Below are positions 45,961-54,968 of a stretch of 64,000 bases of DNA, one piece after another. Both the position numbers and the translations under genes were made by a program. This DNA is from Candidatus Cloacimonadota bacterium (GTDB lineage Bacteria > Muiribacteriota > UBA6191). The notes beneath the pieces were generated by a model. The model saw only the letters and a program-made list of their open reading frames with translations, was not told the DNA's origin and did no database searches. The DNA lies in assembly GCA_019454875.1 (NCBI GenBank), contig JACFNL010000010.1, positions 1 through 64,000 of the forward strand, written 5' to 3'. Position 1 is the stretch's first letter, and every line of letters starts with the position of its first letter.

Positions 45961-46834
45961 GTTCTTTTAACCACTGCAGGACATCAAGCATGGTCTGGCG
46001 ATGCGATCGAAGAACCAGGCCGGATTCAATGGCCTTCTGGCTGTTGATACGAAACAGAACTTCCTGCTCTGGGGGTAAAATCAGAGGCTGGGGTGACAAA
46101 GGACTACCATTTAAAAACTGAAGGCTGATGTTTTTTCCCATCACCAGAGAGGACTGTTCCAGCCAGTCCTTAAAATTTAGTTTTTCCAGGGGACCGGCCA
46201 GATTAAATACCCCTCTGAGGTCCTCTTCCAAAGCGTGCAAGATAAAAGCTGCCATATCTGAAACATCCAGAAACTGAATGGGTTGAGCCGGGTTTCCAAA
46301 CACCTCAATGCTGTCAGTATCACAGATTTTTTGCATCCACCAGGCATAACGGTTGGTGGGGTCCCAAACCCCAGCCAGGATTCCCGGTCGTAAAATGAGG
46401 GCATCGGGAAAATATTTCAGAACTTCCTGTTCGCACTGCACCTTTTTTGCACCATAATCAAGAGCCGGATTTCCTCGTTCCGTACCCAGGTAGGTTTCTG
46501 TGTTCTCGTCAATCTCTATAGCAGATGGAGCGGGATTGTAAACGGAAATGGTACTGATAAGTACATAATGCGAAACCCTATTGTGTAGACCCGGAAGTAT
46601 CTTTTCCAGATCCTCAAGAGAATAAGCACAAAAATCAACGATACAGTCAAACTCTCCCTCAAGGCTGTCAGGAATTCCAAGTTTTCTATCCCCGATATGC
46701 TGGATCAAAAAGGTGTAGGTCTGATGGTTGGTTTGACCTCTGTTCCACAATTCCGGTTCAAGTCCTGATCTAAGGCACTGCTCTACAAACTGCCTACCCA
46801 CAAATCGGGTTCCGCCAAGAACTAATATCCTCAC
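45950..46834 (-). CDS. NAD-dependent epimerase/dehydratase family protein
   Basis: The 294-residue protein has the extended SDR Rossmann motif LVLGGTRFVGRQFVEQ at the N-terminus, an active-site YxxxK (DYGAKKVQCEQEVLK near 137-141) and RPGILAGVWDPTNRY. Several features resemble the chloroplast RNA-binding or nucleoside-sugar epimerase subgroup. The start is GTG at 46834 in a GTGA overlap with the upstream aspartyl-protease-like gene. Substrate unknown. Confidence 0.85.
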   Translation of the reverse strand: MRILVLGGTRFVGRQFVEQCLRSGLEPELWNRGQTNHQTYTFLIQHIGDRKLGIPDSLEGEFDCIVDFCAYSLEDLEKILPGLHNRVSHYVLISTISVYNPAPSAIEIDENTETYLGTERGNPALDYGAKKVQCEQEVLKYFPDALILRPGILAGVWDPTNRYAWWMQKICDTDSIEVFGNPAQPIQFLDVSDMAAFILHALEEDLRGVFNLAGPLEKLNFKDWLEQSSLVMGKNISLQFLNGSPLSPQPLILPPEQEVLFRINSQKAIESGLVLRSHRQTMLDVLQWLKEHEY

Positions 46835-47592
46835 CGCAAGGCCATCCTCTTTTGGCGATATGACAAAAACAATCGCCCGTTAAGGCAGGTCTGCAAGCCC
46901 AAAATGGCGTTGGTACCCAGACTTTCAAACCTGAGGGCATTATCAAAAGCCTTGGATGCCGCAACTCTTTGGACCCCAAGATTGCCCCCACCTAACACAA
47001 GTTCAGGAGCATCGTACAAGCGGGCTTCAAACCAGCCAATGACGGGATGGAATTCACGGATGGTTCTCACAAACTGAAAGTCATCTGCAACCAGTGATGT
47101 GTGTACCATGGTATACATGGAGCCAGTATCCACAAATGCCCGAAGTTCCTGATTGCCTAATCGCATGGGAACTACTGGTGCATGGCTTGATCGAACCGTT
47201 TCAGATGGGGTGGGGAGTTCAAACAGATCCACTTCCACAGACTCTTCGGGCAGGGGTAACAATCCATCACTTAAACTGAAGGAACCCTGGCTAAAATCTA
47301 CTTCCACATCACAGGACTGGAAAAAGTCTGCCCCAAGGACTCCATCAATCGGCATACCTATCAAAAACCCGATATCCTCAACCATATCCCCGGAAAAAAA
47401 CTGTAACAGCATCTGCCCTACCAGATTCTGTCCAGGATCAAATGCTAACTCTCCAAACCAGATTTTCCCACCCAGGGGGTTTTTCATGGTAGTGACTGGC
47501 ATTCCAGTGTCCGCTAACAGGGCAAGCTCTATTCCTTCTTCATCCTCAGCCCATAAAATCCAGTGATTGTTGACAATTTCTGAGCGCAACAT
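46831..47592 (-). CDS. single-chain bilobal retropepsin-like aspartic protease
   Basis: GAGGAAGC before ATG 47592 gives a 253-residue protein, and an upstream part of the open frame lies in the terminator of the preceding gene. Two retropepsin-like halves are visible. The first has LLADTGMPVTTM (Asp near 28) and later DGVLGADFF. The second has AFVDTGSMYTMVH (Asp near 155) and later AILGLQTCL. The paired Asp-Thr-Gly loops, each followed by a hydrophobic-hydrophobic-Gly motif, match the two catalytic halves of aspartic proteases. There is no signal peptide, so the enzyme is probably cytoplasmic. The SDR gene follows with a four-base overlap. Confidence 0.75.
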   Translation of the reverse strand: MLRSEIVNNHWILWAEDEEGIELALLADTGMPVTTMKNPLGGKIWFGELAFDPGQNLVGQMLLQFFSGDMVEDIGFLIGMPIDGVLGADFFQSCDVEVDFSQGSFSLSDGLLPLPEESVEVDLFELPTPSETVRSSHAPVVPMRLGNQELRAFVDTGSMYTMVHTSLVADDFQFVRTIREFHPVIGWFEARLYDAPELVLGGGNLGVQRVAASKAFDNALRFESLGTNAILGLQTCLNGRLFLSYRQKRMALR

Positions 47593-47603
47593 GCTTCCTC
47601 GCA

Positions 47604-47654
47604 AAGTAAAAAGGGCCTGCCGCATGGGACAACACCCACAACTCGCAGGCCCTT
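47604..47654 (-). terminator. rho-independent terminator of the deiminase gene
   Basis: A perfect 10-bp stem (47611-47620 with 47645-47654) with a 24-base loop is followed on the minus strand by TTTACTTT. It lies 21 bases past the deiminase stop and ends before the next start. Confidence 0.75.
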
Positions 47655-47674
47655 AGGGCTATTTTAACCGTTTT

Positions 47675-49084
47675 TCAACGATTCTGAAACAAGCGCTGAA
47701 AATTCTCTACAGACTTCAGAGGTTTTCGCATAATAACCTCTGGCTTGACGGCATACCCTTCGGTTTCCCTCATGACATTGGTTCCACAATGAATCTGGCC
47801 GTTGGAATAGTGATAAGCCAGGTTTTCCAGAAAATGAGGTACAATTTTTGTGGATGCAGTGGTTTGACGGATATGATCGTTAAACAAAGGGAACTGAGCA
47901 TCAGGAATCACAGCGTGATGACCTAATACCAGCATATTCACTGTGCCTGGCAATAGTGCCACACAGCCATACAGTCCACCACCACTTTTGCGACCCTGAA
48001 AGATTGTGGGAAAAGAAACCACTCTGAACTCGGTTCTGCGACCTTTGGTGGCCGCTGTAATACTCTGCTTCAGAGTCTCAATATTTCTGTCAATCAACTC
48101 AGAAATACTGCGATTCAAATCCACAAGCTGATTCATTCTTAATGGATCAGAATTTCTGGCAACCGGTTCGGTAAGAATATTTCCCTCGCTCAGATCGTAG
48201 TCATCAAGCCCCATCCTGGAAATACCTTCTTCCTTCAAAGAGTTATGCATATTGATAATCTGGGAACGGTAGGAAGAATGGATGGCGTTCAACTGTTCTG
48301 GACTAGCATTTTTGATTAAATCTATCGCCAGACCTGGATCGGCCTTGACAATAGCATAACCACCGGGAGCTGAGGCGTCGGGTACAAAGGAGACATATTC
48401 ATCAACATGCCCTACTGTAAGCCAGCGGGTTTCCAGAAGGGCTGTTTTATCTGCATACCCTCTCTGGGCAAAAAACTGCCGTAAATCCTGAGTGGATGTA
48501 TCACCAATCACTAAAACATTGTCGGGGGATACTTCAATATTGCCGCCGTAATCCCCTTTGATTCCCTGATTATTGGGGTTTTTCAGATAGTGGGCACCCC
48601 ACATATCGGCAAACAGCTTTGGCAGGCCACGAAGACCACGACCACGGTTGGAGTCAAATATAGTCAGCTCCGGTTCAGATTTACCAGAAACTTCCGCCAC
48701 CAGAATTTCGCCCCAGTCCTGCATCCACTGATCGGATGTAAAAAACTGTTCGTTGATTTCAACCAATGAACCATAAAGACCAGCATCTTCCATCTGCTTT
48801 TTAAAGCTTCGGTATGAAGAAGACGAGTCTACAATCACATGTAATTTTATGGGATTGGCAAAATCCTTGTTGATACTCTGAATGGTGCGTACCAGATTGT
48901 CTACAAACCCTGAGGTCGAGTAGTTTCTGACCACAATCACCTTTTTTGGCAGATTGTTATTGGACATCATACGCAGTTTGGTTACCTGCTCAGGCTGAAT
49001 TTCACGACTCAGAGTTTCATCTGCGTTCAGTGGGGCTGCCACAGCCATAACAGCCATTATTGAATTACGAATCAGGCGTTTCAT
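47675..49084 (-). CDS. secreted protein-arginine deiminase of the eukaryotic PAD type
   Basis: GGGAG before ATG 49084 gives 469 residues with a signal peptide (MKRLIRNSIMAVMAVAAPLNA). PAD-family catalytic motifs are present in order: WMQDWGEI (Asp123), GNIEVSP, WLTVGHVDEYVSF (His226 and Asp228) and GQIHCGTNV (Cys433). These correspond to Asp350, His471, Asp473 and Cys645 of human PAD4. The enzyme should convert protein arginine to citrulline outside the cytoplasm, unlike PPAD or agmatine deiminases, which are a different subfamily. The N-terminal immunoglobulin-like PAD domains are not apparent. It follows the HEAT gene by 52 bases on the same strand and is terminated by a strong hairpin. Confidence 0.88.
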   Translation of the reverse strand: MKRLIRNSIMAVMAVAAPLNADETLSREIQPEQVTKLRMMSNNNLPKKVIVVRNYSTSGFVDNLVRTIQSINKDFANPIKLHVIVDSSSSYRSFKKQMEDAGLYGSLVEINEQFFTSDQWMQDWGEILVAEVSGKSEPELTIFDSNRGRGLRGLPKLFADMWGAHYLKNPNNQGIKGDYGGNIEVSPDNVLVIGDTSTQDLRQFFAQRGYADKTALLETRWLTVGHVDEYVSFVPDASAPGGYAIVKADPGLAIDLIKNASPEQLNAIHSSYRSQIINMHNSLKEEGISRMGLDDYDLSEGNILTEPVARNSDPLRMNQLVDLNRSISELIDRNIETLKQSITAATKGRRTEFRVVSFPTIFQGRKSGGGLYGCVALLPGTVNMLVLGHHAVIPDAQFPLFNDHIRQTTASTKIVPHFLENLAYHYSNGQIHCGTNVMRETEGYAVKPEVIMRKPLKSVENFQRLFQNR

Positions 49085-49136
49085 TGGAATTCTCCCTTGC
49101 CAGCGGATCCTAAGCATAAGGATTCCAGCGAATATG

Positions 49137-50330
49137 TCAACCCTTGGGCAAAAGTTTTAAAAAAGATGCGATTTGACTTTCTGCCTTGTGACACTGTTCA
49201 AAAAAGTAGTCGCGATTTTTGTGTAAATCAAAGGCAGACTTGCCCAAAGCAATGTAGCCCTGCTTCAAGCCCTTTTGTACGGACTGTAAACTCATTTGTA
49301 ATGCAGGATCGGCCCCTTTGCTTCCCGCCCCGGAATCCATGAGCACCTTCATTTCATCTTTCATGCGCACAATCAGAAAATAGTGAGCCTTTAACCTCGG
49401 ATCATAAATCTCCACCGAGCCTAGCTCCTGAAACAGTTCCGTTCCAATATGATAGAGCTTCTGCTTCATCAGAAGGTTTACCACTTCTGCCTTCTGGGCC
49501 TCCGGCAATCCGTGTGTTTGCCAGTAGGAATAAATTTTTTGACGAACAGAGCGCGAGGTCGTTTCAAAAAATACGGACTGCATGGCATCAAGAACCGCTG
49601 GCTCAACATAATGGTTGGCAGCAGAAATAGCCCTGACGACCAGCGGGGAATAGGTTTCTAAAAGGGCTGTTCTTATCCAGGGGGCAAACACGGAATTATG
49701 AGGCAGATTCTCAAGACAGTACATTCCCGATTCCCTCATGGCCAAAGAGGACTCCGAGAGCATTTCCACCAGAGGGTCAACTACTAGTTGCGGCTTTCGT
49801 TTTCCTAGAGTCACCACTGTGTTGGCCCGCACCCGATTGGAAGGATCCTTTAAAAGCTTTTCCAAAGGGCTGTCAAAATCCGGTCTCCAGTGTCTATCCA
49901 AAAATTCAACCAGATTGGCTCGCACCCTCTCATCCTCATGCTCCACTAGAGCCAGAAGGATTTCCCATTGTTTTTTATCCGTAGGCCGTTCCAGAAATAC
50001 AAAGGATTTAGCCAAAGACATGGAGTCCGCTTCGTGACGGATCTTTTCATAAGTCTGGGCTGTACTCAGACCAAAATAGGGATTTTTGGGCCCATCGGTG
50101 GCCTCAAACACTCTTTGCAATCTGCCGACAATTTTAGCCGACAAAAAACGAATGTCCCTCTCCTTGGCCTGTTTGAGATGAATCAAATCAACCAAAAGCT
50201 CCTCAAATCCTGCGCATTGCTCCAGAATTTCTGAGTCGGCTGACTGGATCTGCATCAGACTTAATATCTTAAGTCCAGGATCCTGAGTCTTTAAGTTACG
50301 AATGCTTTTTTCCAGCCTGTGCTTTTCCAC
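49137..50330 (-). CDS. HEAT-repeat protein upstream of the deiminase
   Basis: The 397-residue soluble protein has HEAT-like helical repeats in its central half, for example DERVRANLVEFLDRHW, SNRVRANTVVTLGKRK and AMRESGMYCLENLPHNS. The C-terminal 120 residues are helical with basic and acidic patches. It lacks a signal peptide. The start is a GTG at 50330 and the ribosome binding site is poor. It is in the same orientation as the deiminase with a 52-base gap, so the pair is likely one operon, divergent from the triple radical-SAM gene. Confidence 0.75.
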   Translation of the reverse strand: MEKHRLEKSIRNLKTQDPGLKILSLMQIQSADSEILEQCAGFEELLVDLIHLKQAKERDIRFLSAKIVGRLQRVFEATDGPKNPYFGLSTAQTYEKIRHEADSMSLAKSFVFLERPTDKKQWEILLALVEHEDERVRANLVEFLDRHWRPDFDSPLEKLLKDPSNRVRANTVVTLGKRKPQLVVDPLVEMLSESSLAMRESGMYCLENLPHNSVFAPWIRTALLETYSPLVVRAISAANHYVEPAVLDAMQSVFFETTSRSVRQKIYSYWQTHGLPEAQKAEVVNLLMKQKLYHIGTELFQELGSVEIYDPRLKAHYFLIVRMKDEMKVLMDSGAGSKGADPALQMSLQSVQKGLKQGYIALGKSAFDLHKNRDYFFEQCHKAESQIASFLKLLPKG

Positions 50331-50433
50331 GATCCTAGCTTAAATCCACAGCCACTGGACCTGCAACCTCTAAATCCAGCTTTAATAGTCATTTTATGCC
50401 CTATTTATCGGAAGTTGGTATGGTGAAATTTTT

Positions 50434-50463
50434 CAGACAGACCCTACCGCTTGCTGATATAAT
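50434..50463 (+). promoter_or_regulatory. promoter giving a leaderless mRNA for the triple radical-SAM gene
   Basis: A perfect TATAAT (50458-50463) lies exactly six bases before the ATG at 50470, placing the expected transcription start at the start codon. The -35 is weak (CAGACA at 50434-50439, 18-base spacer). No Shine-Dalgarno is present; the bases between are all T. Confidence 0.55.
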
Positions 50464-50469
50464 TTTTTT

Positions 50470-53400
50470 ATGAAAGCCATCGTATTACTGCTGGGCAATC
50501 CCGCACCCTCCCCTCGCCTCAGAATTCAGAATTTCTCTAAAGTCCATAATCTGACGGTACAGAAGATCTCCCTTCCTCTCTCCATTGATTTGGAGATTGC
50601 AGACTTTTATGTTCTCTTTGGATTAGGAATTAGCCTGACGGATCAGCTGGAGGCCGGACGATCCATCAAGGCACTCATCGGAGAAACCCCCCTGTTTTTT
50701 GCCAATGAAACAAGCCTTGACCCAAGGGTCCAAGCCAAAATACCCACCAGTGTCTGTGATGGATTTATTGCTCTTAATGAACTGGAATCCACCATTCATG
50801 ACATGCTTGTCTGTGCCAGGTTGACCGATTTAGCAGATGTAGCTGGAGTGACAATCAACCAGAAGAGACAGGTTATCAGTACCAGTCCCCGCAAACCAAA
50901 CACCCATCGTCTACCGGCTGAACACTTCCGGGCAAATCTGACGGATCAGATGGATAGCTCCGGATTTTACCCTGTACTGAGTTCACTTGGATGCTCAGAA
51001 CGGTGTCATCACTGCAACATTGTATCCAGAGAGGGGTTCCGTCGCCAGATGAGTACAGAGGATTTGGCAACTCTGGCAATATCCTTGAACCGTGAGCAGG
51101 GAGTTCGCAAAATCTCCTTTCTTGATCAGGACTTTAACCAGGATCATGAATCGCTGCGACTGTTTTCAGAAAAACTGATCGAGTCCAATTGTGGTATCGA
51201 ATGGAAGGCAGGCTTTTTCTTCCGTGAATTTTCCGAGACCCTGGTGACACTTCTTAAGGAAAGCGGACTTAAGGAGGCTCACTTTGTAATTTTTAGCGGA
51301 TCCGATCGGGTTTTAAAAAGAAATAACATAAAACAGACCGTCAAACTGATTCGCAACACATTAAGGCAGTTCTTTAGTTCAGGCATCGTAGTCCGTCTAA
51401 AAGTTATGGTTGGACTTCCTTATGAAAACTGGGTTGATTATCACCGAACCCTGGCATTTCTGGAATCTGTCAGACCACTGGTTCATGAAGTGCAGGAAAT
51501 TCGCAGTATCTCCATGGAAGCCAACAGCTTCTACTCCCGTCGGCATGAAGAATTCGGGATACAGATAAACCCCGGAGACTACACTGGCTGGGTAAGGCAG
51601 GAGCGGGATCATTTAAATGATCATTCATCCCGGATCATGAAACAGGCATTTATTGAGCACAAACTCAAGGGCATGGGACTGTTTCATAAAAAAGGTATTT
51701 CTGAACAGTACGATCTGTTTGAAATGCAAAAAAGGTATGACGAATTTAAAGCCTCCCGTAAGGACATCAGTCTTGTCACCTGCCCCCCCTGGGGATATCT
51801 GAATCCCCCTGTAGGTATTGCTAAACTGGCTGGATACCTAAACTCCAAGGGTAGATCCTGTGCCGTATTTGACTTCAATGTGGATTTGTACCTCAAGTAT
51901 GAAGATTTTCAAAGACTTTGGCATGTGGAGAACAAATCCTACTGGTCCAATGATTTAACCTTTGATGTGATTCGTTCGATTTACGATCAGGATATTGATG
52001 AGGCTATTGATCAGATTCTTGATATCAATACCGATTTAATCGGCTTTTCTGCAGTGGATCCCAAAGAAAGAATGACCATAGAATTTATGCAAAGACTGAG
52101 GGAAAACCACAGTGAACTTACTATCATTTTAGGTGGTCAGGTTTGTGGAACCAAGGAATACAGGCATATCTTTTTTGATAAATTAGGCCCTGGCGGGGTG
52201 GATTGTTATGTGGTCGGTGAGGGAGAAGATACCCTCATGGATATTCTGACTGCTTTAGATAACAATCAGAGCTTAAAAGATATCCCCGGCACCTGCCATG
52301 TCGATGCCAATGGAGAATGGTCGTTTGCCCCATCCCGTCCCAAGGTGGATTTGTGGAATTTGCCAATCACGACCTTTGAAGAATTTGACCTGACTAAATA
52401 CTCCTGTCAGGAGCTTTTACTGGAATGGTCCCGTGGCTGTATTGGAACCTGTTCTTTCTGCAAAGCCAAGGTTCTTGATGGAAAGTTTCGCTCCTATAGC
52501 CCAGAACATGTCGTGGAGTCCCTTCGTTATTATGTGGGAAATTATGGAATCCGCAAATACACCATCTGCGATCTTGCCGTAAATGGAAACTGGAAACTTC
52601 TGGAAAAAACCTGTGATGCCATTATTGAATCGGGGATCAAGGTGGAGCTTAGGGCCCAGGGAATTCCACGCCGGCAGATGAAACTTCCCCTGCTGCAAAA
52701 AATGAAGGCCGCTGGTTTTGTAGAAATGCAATGGGGAGTTGAGTCCGGCTCAGACAAGGTTTTAAAGGCAATGGACAAGGACTGGATGTTTACCATCGCC
52801 GAGGCCCAGGAAGTGATTCGCAACAGCCATATTGCTCAAATCAAAACCTGCATGTTCTGTATGGTCGGTTATCCCACAGAAGAAGAAGAAGATCATCGCA
52901 TGACCTATGACTTTATTGACAGAAATGCGGAATACATGGATATGGTCAAATCTGTCAATAGCCTGCACATCATTACAGATACACCGTTACATCACAAAGC
53001 CCAGGAGTTTGGACTAGTACTTCCCGAACGGGATTATCACTACCTCTGGTCCATGCCCGGCAATACTCATGAAATCCGCCAAAGAAGGGTTAAGGAACTT
53101 CTGGATTTAATTAAAATCAAAAATCTGGAATGTGTGGAAACCAACTTCCTTGAGGGCCGTCAGTATGAAATGGTCAAAGACTACAGGGAAGAATATGTCC
53201 CAATGGATGAAAAAATTGCCAGGCTCAGAAAGGATATCAACCAGCTGATTGACTACCGTATGAATCAGTCCGAACAATGGGAAGGTGATGATAATCCCCG
53301 CGAGGAATTTCTAGCCAATCACCGGGATCTTCTAGGAGTCATTCACGGAAAACAGGCTTTTGTGGGACCAAAAATTGTGGAGATCGATCTGTCCAACAAC

Positions 53401-54792
53401 TGCAATTTCAACTGTGTTGGCTGCTGGTGTCATTGTGATCACTTAGAAGAGTTAAAAACCCCTGCCCAGAAACGCAAAAACTTTCTACCTTTGGAGACCA
53501 TTCAGGGCCTTATCAAGGATCTGGCCGATTTAGGCACTAAAACCATACAGCTTGCTGGCCCGGGCGAACCCTTCACCCATCCCCAGATCATGGATATCAT
53601 TCGATATATCAAGGGAAACGGTCTGGAACTTCACATCATCACCAATTTTTCCTACATTGATTTTCCAGTGGCCCAGGAGCTGATGGATCTCAGGGTAGAC
53701 TCCCTGACATGCTCACTTTGGGCTGGTAGTGAAGAGGCATTTTTACGCACGCATCCGAATCAGACCGCAAAAGCCTTCCATGATATTAAAAACATCCTGA
53801 CTTTTTTTGGAAACAACAAGAAGTACAACCGCTATCCCAGGATCAAAATTTATAATGTGATAAACCATCTAAATGCCAATGACATTGAAAACATGGTGCA
53901 ATTCGGCCGCGAAGTACGGGCTGATACCATGGAATTTACGGTTGTGGATACAGTTCCTGGAAAGACCGAGTTTCTAAGTCTGACCCTGGATGATGTTAAA
54001 ATCATTGAGGAACAGTTCAGCCGGGTTTCTGCCTCTGCCACTTACCCTGATCCCCCAGGACACAAACACCTGGCAGGACTGAGTAAAGAACAGATGGAGG
54101 AACACTATGAGCTTCATGCCAAGTTTTTTACAGACATGGGAGACTATCAGGGATTTGATTACGAACCGGTTAATAAGGTCATGACATGCAAGGCCGGTGT
54201 TTCCAATGAAAGAATGGTGCATGATCCTGAATGGCTCTGTGCCAATGTTTTTTATTTTCCATCTCAGGGCTGTATGAGCTGCTCCCAGTTTAATGAATGT
54301 CAGATTGATAAACAGGATTTTAGTATCAAAACCCGGTTTTTTGCCGTTTTAGGATTTGGGTCTTTTATTCGCCGGGCCCGTGCTTCTGCTGTAGAACGCA
54401 GCCGCAAGGAAGGACGAGGCCGTGAGGTTGCCAAACTGAATCTTTTGCCAGCCACTCCCTTTGTGGATACCTTGCCCTGTACCATTGGATGGAGCTACAG
54501 TAGAATTACAACCTCAGGTGATGTGATCCCCTGCTGCAAGGGGTATAACAAACCACTAGGCAATCTTTATGAGAACCATTTTAAACACATATGGAATGAT
54601 CATAAAATGCGCGAGTTTCGCTTCCGTGCTAAAAATATCAGCAAGGGAGATGCCTACTTTGAGCCGATAGGATGTTATAAGGCCTGTGATAATGTCGGAA
54701 ACAACATGGAAATTCACAAACGCCTAAAGAAACTTAAGCCAAGAGAACTGTCATGGCTTCAGGAAGAAGCCAAAAGGGTGGACCAAACATGA
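50470..54792 (+). CDS. triple radical-SAM protein with B12-binding-like and SPASM-like domains
   Basis: The 1440-residue soluble protein contains three CxxxCxxC motifs in the right setting for radical-SAM [4Fe-4S] clusters: Cys175/179/182 (GCSERCHHC), Cys657/661/664 (RGCIGTCSFC) and Cys978/982/985 (NNCNFNCVGC). Between the first and second is a Rossmann-like B12-binding-type domain (about 430-600, TCPPWGYLNPPVG and GLIGFSAVDP-like strands), without an obvious DxHxxG. The second rSAM has WGVESGSDKVLKAMDKD, typical of B12-radical-SAM enzymes. The third has LAGPGEPFTHP and is followed by a cysteine-rich SPASM-like end (GCMSCSQFNEC, PCTIGWSY, VIPCCKGYNKPLGNLYE). Residues 1-160 are unassigned. Chemistry is unknown. 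The gene is transcribed apparently without a leader and coupled to a 59-residue ORF. Confidence 0.9.
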   Translation: MKAIVLLLGNPAPSPRLRIQNFSKVHNLTVQKISLPLSIDLEIADFYVLFGLGISLTDQLEAGRSIKALIGETPLFFANETSLDPRVQAKIPTSVCDGFIALNELESTIHDMLVCARLTDLADVAGVTINQKRQVISTSPRKPNTHRLPAEHFRANLTDQMDSSGFYPVLSSLGCSERCHHCNIVSREGFRRQMSTEDLATLAISLNREQGVRKISFLDQDFNQDHESLRLFSEKLIESNCGIEWKAGFFFREFSETLVTLLKESGLKEAHFVIFSGSDRVLKRNNIKQTVKLIRNTLRQFFSSGIVVRLKVMVGLPYENWVDYHRTLAFLESVRPLVHEVQEIRSISMEANSFYSRRHEEFGIQINPGDYTGWVRQERDHLNDHSSRIMKQAFIEHKLKGMGLFHKKGISEQYDLFEMQKRYDEFKASRKDISLVTCPPWGYLNPPVGIAKLAGYLNSKGRSCAVFDFNVDLYLKYEDFQRLWHVENKSYWSNDLTFDVIRSIYDQDIDEAIDQILDINTDLIGFSAVDPKERMTIEFMQRLRENHSELTIILGGQVCGTKEYRHIFFDKLGPGGVDCYVVGEGEDTLMDILTALDNNQSLKDIPGTCHVDANGEWSFAPSRPKVDLWNLPITTFEEFDLTKYSCQELLLEWSRGCIGTCSFCKAKVLDGKFRSYSPEHVVESLRYYVGNYGIRKYTICDLAVNGNWKLLEKTCDAIIESGIKVELRAQGIPRRQMKLPLLQKMKAAGFVEMQWGVESGSDKVLKAMDKDWMFTIAEAQEVIRNSHIAQIKTCMFCMVGYPTEEEEDHRMTYDFIDRNAEYMDMVKSVNSLHIITDTPLHHKAQEFGLVLPERDYHYLWSMPGNTHEIRQRRVKELLDLIKIKNLECVETNFLEGRQYEMVKDYREEYVPMDEKIARLRKDINQLIDYRMNQSEQWEGDDNPREEFLANHRDLLGVIHGKQAFVGPKIVEIDLSNNCNFNCVGCWCHCDHLEELKTPAQKRKNFLPLETIQGLIKDLADLGTKTIQLAGPGEPFTHPQIMDIIRYIKGNGLELHIITNFSYIDFPVAQELMDLRVDSLTCSLWAGSEEAFLRTHPNQTAKAFHDIKNILTFFGNNKKYNRYPRIKIYNVINHLNANDIENMVQFGREVRADTMEFTVVDTVPGKTEFLSLTLDDVKIIEEQFSRVSASATYPDPPGHKHLAGLSKEQMEEHYELHAKFFTDMGDYQGFDYEPVNKVMTCKAGVSNERMVHDPEWLCANVFYFPSQGCMSCSQFNECQIDKQDFSIKTRFFAVLGFGSFIRRARASAVERSRKEGRGREVAKLNLLPATPFVDTLPCTIGWSYSRITTSGDVIPCCKGYNKPLGNLYENHFKHIWNDHKMREFRFRAKNISKGDAYFEPIGCYKACDNVGNNMEIHKRLKKLKPRELSWLQEEAKRVDQT

Positions 54793-54968
54793 TGGAAGAT
54801 AATTTGCGCCATGAGCTGCTTGCATACTCACTGGAAGAATTGGAGCAAATGCTACACCGGGGGATGATTCCTGAACATCTTCAGGAAGATCGGAAGGTGA
54901 TTCTGGCCACCCTGATTGAAGTCATCAAGGAAAAAAAGAGGGACCAGCCCTTTTACCCTGTTTTTTGA
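54789..54968 (+). CDS. 59-residue protein coupled to the triple radical-SAM gene
   Basis: The ATG at 54789 overlaps the radical-SAM stop (ATGA), which is typical of translational coupling. The product is acidic and helical (MMEDNLRHELLAYSLEELEQ then EVIKEKKRDQPFYPVF), with no Cys. It may be a partner subunit, a regulator or a substrate peptide of the radical-SAM enzyme. None of these can be chosen from sequence. The open frame also extends upstream to 54753 inside the enzyme gene. Its 3' end overlaps the convergent glycosyltransferase gene by 16 bases. Confidence 0.6.
   Translation: MMEDNLRHELLAYSLEELEQMLHRGMIPEHLQEDRKVILATLIEVIKEKKRDQPFYPVF

Noticed and set aside
47592-47625. Longer N-terminus of the aspartic protease from ATG 47625
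   Set aside because: The extra codons lie in the terminator hairpin of the upstream gene, while GAGGAAGC supports ATG 47592.
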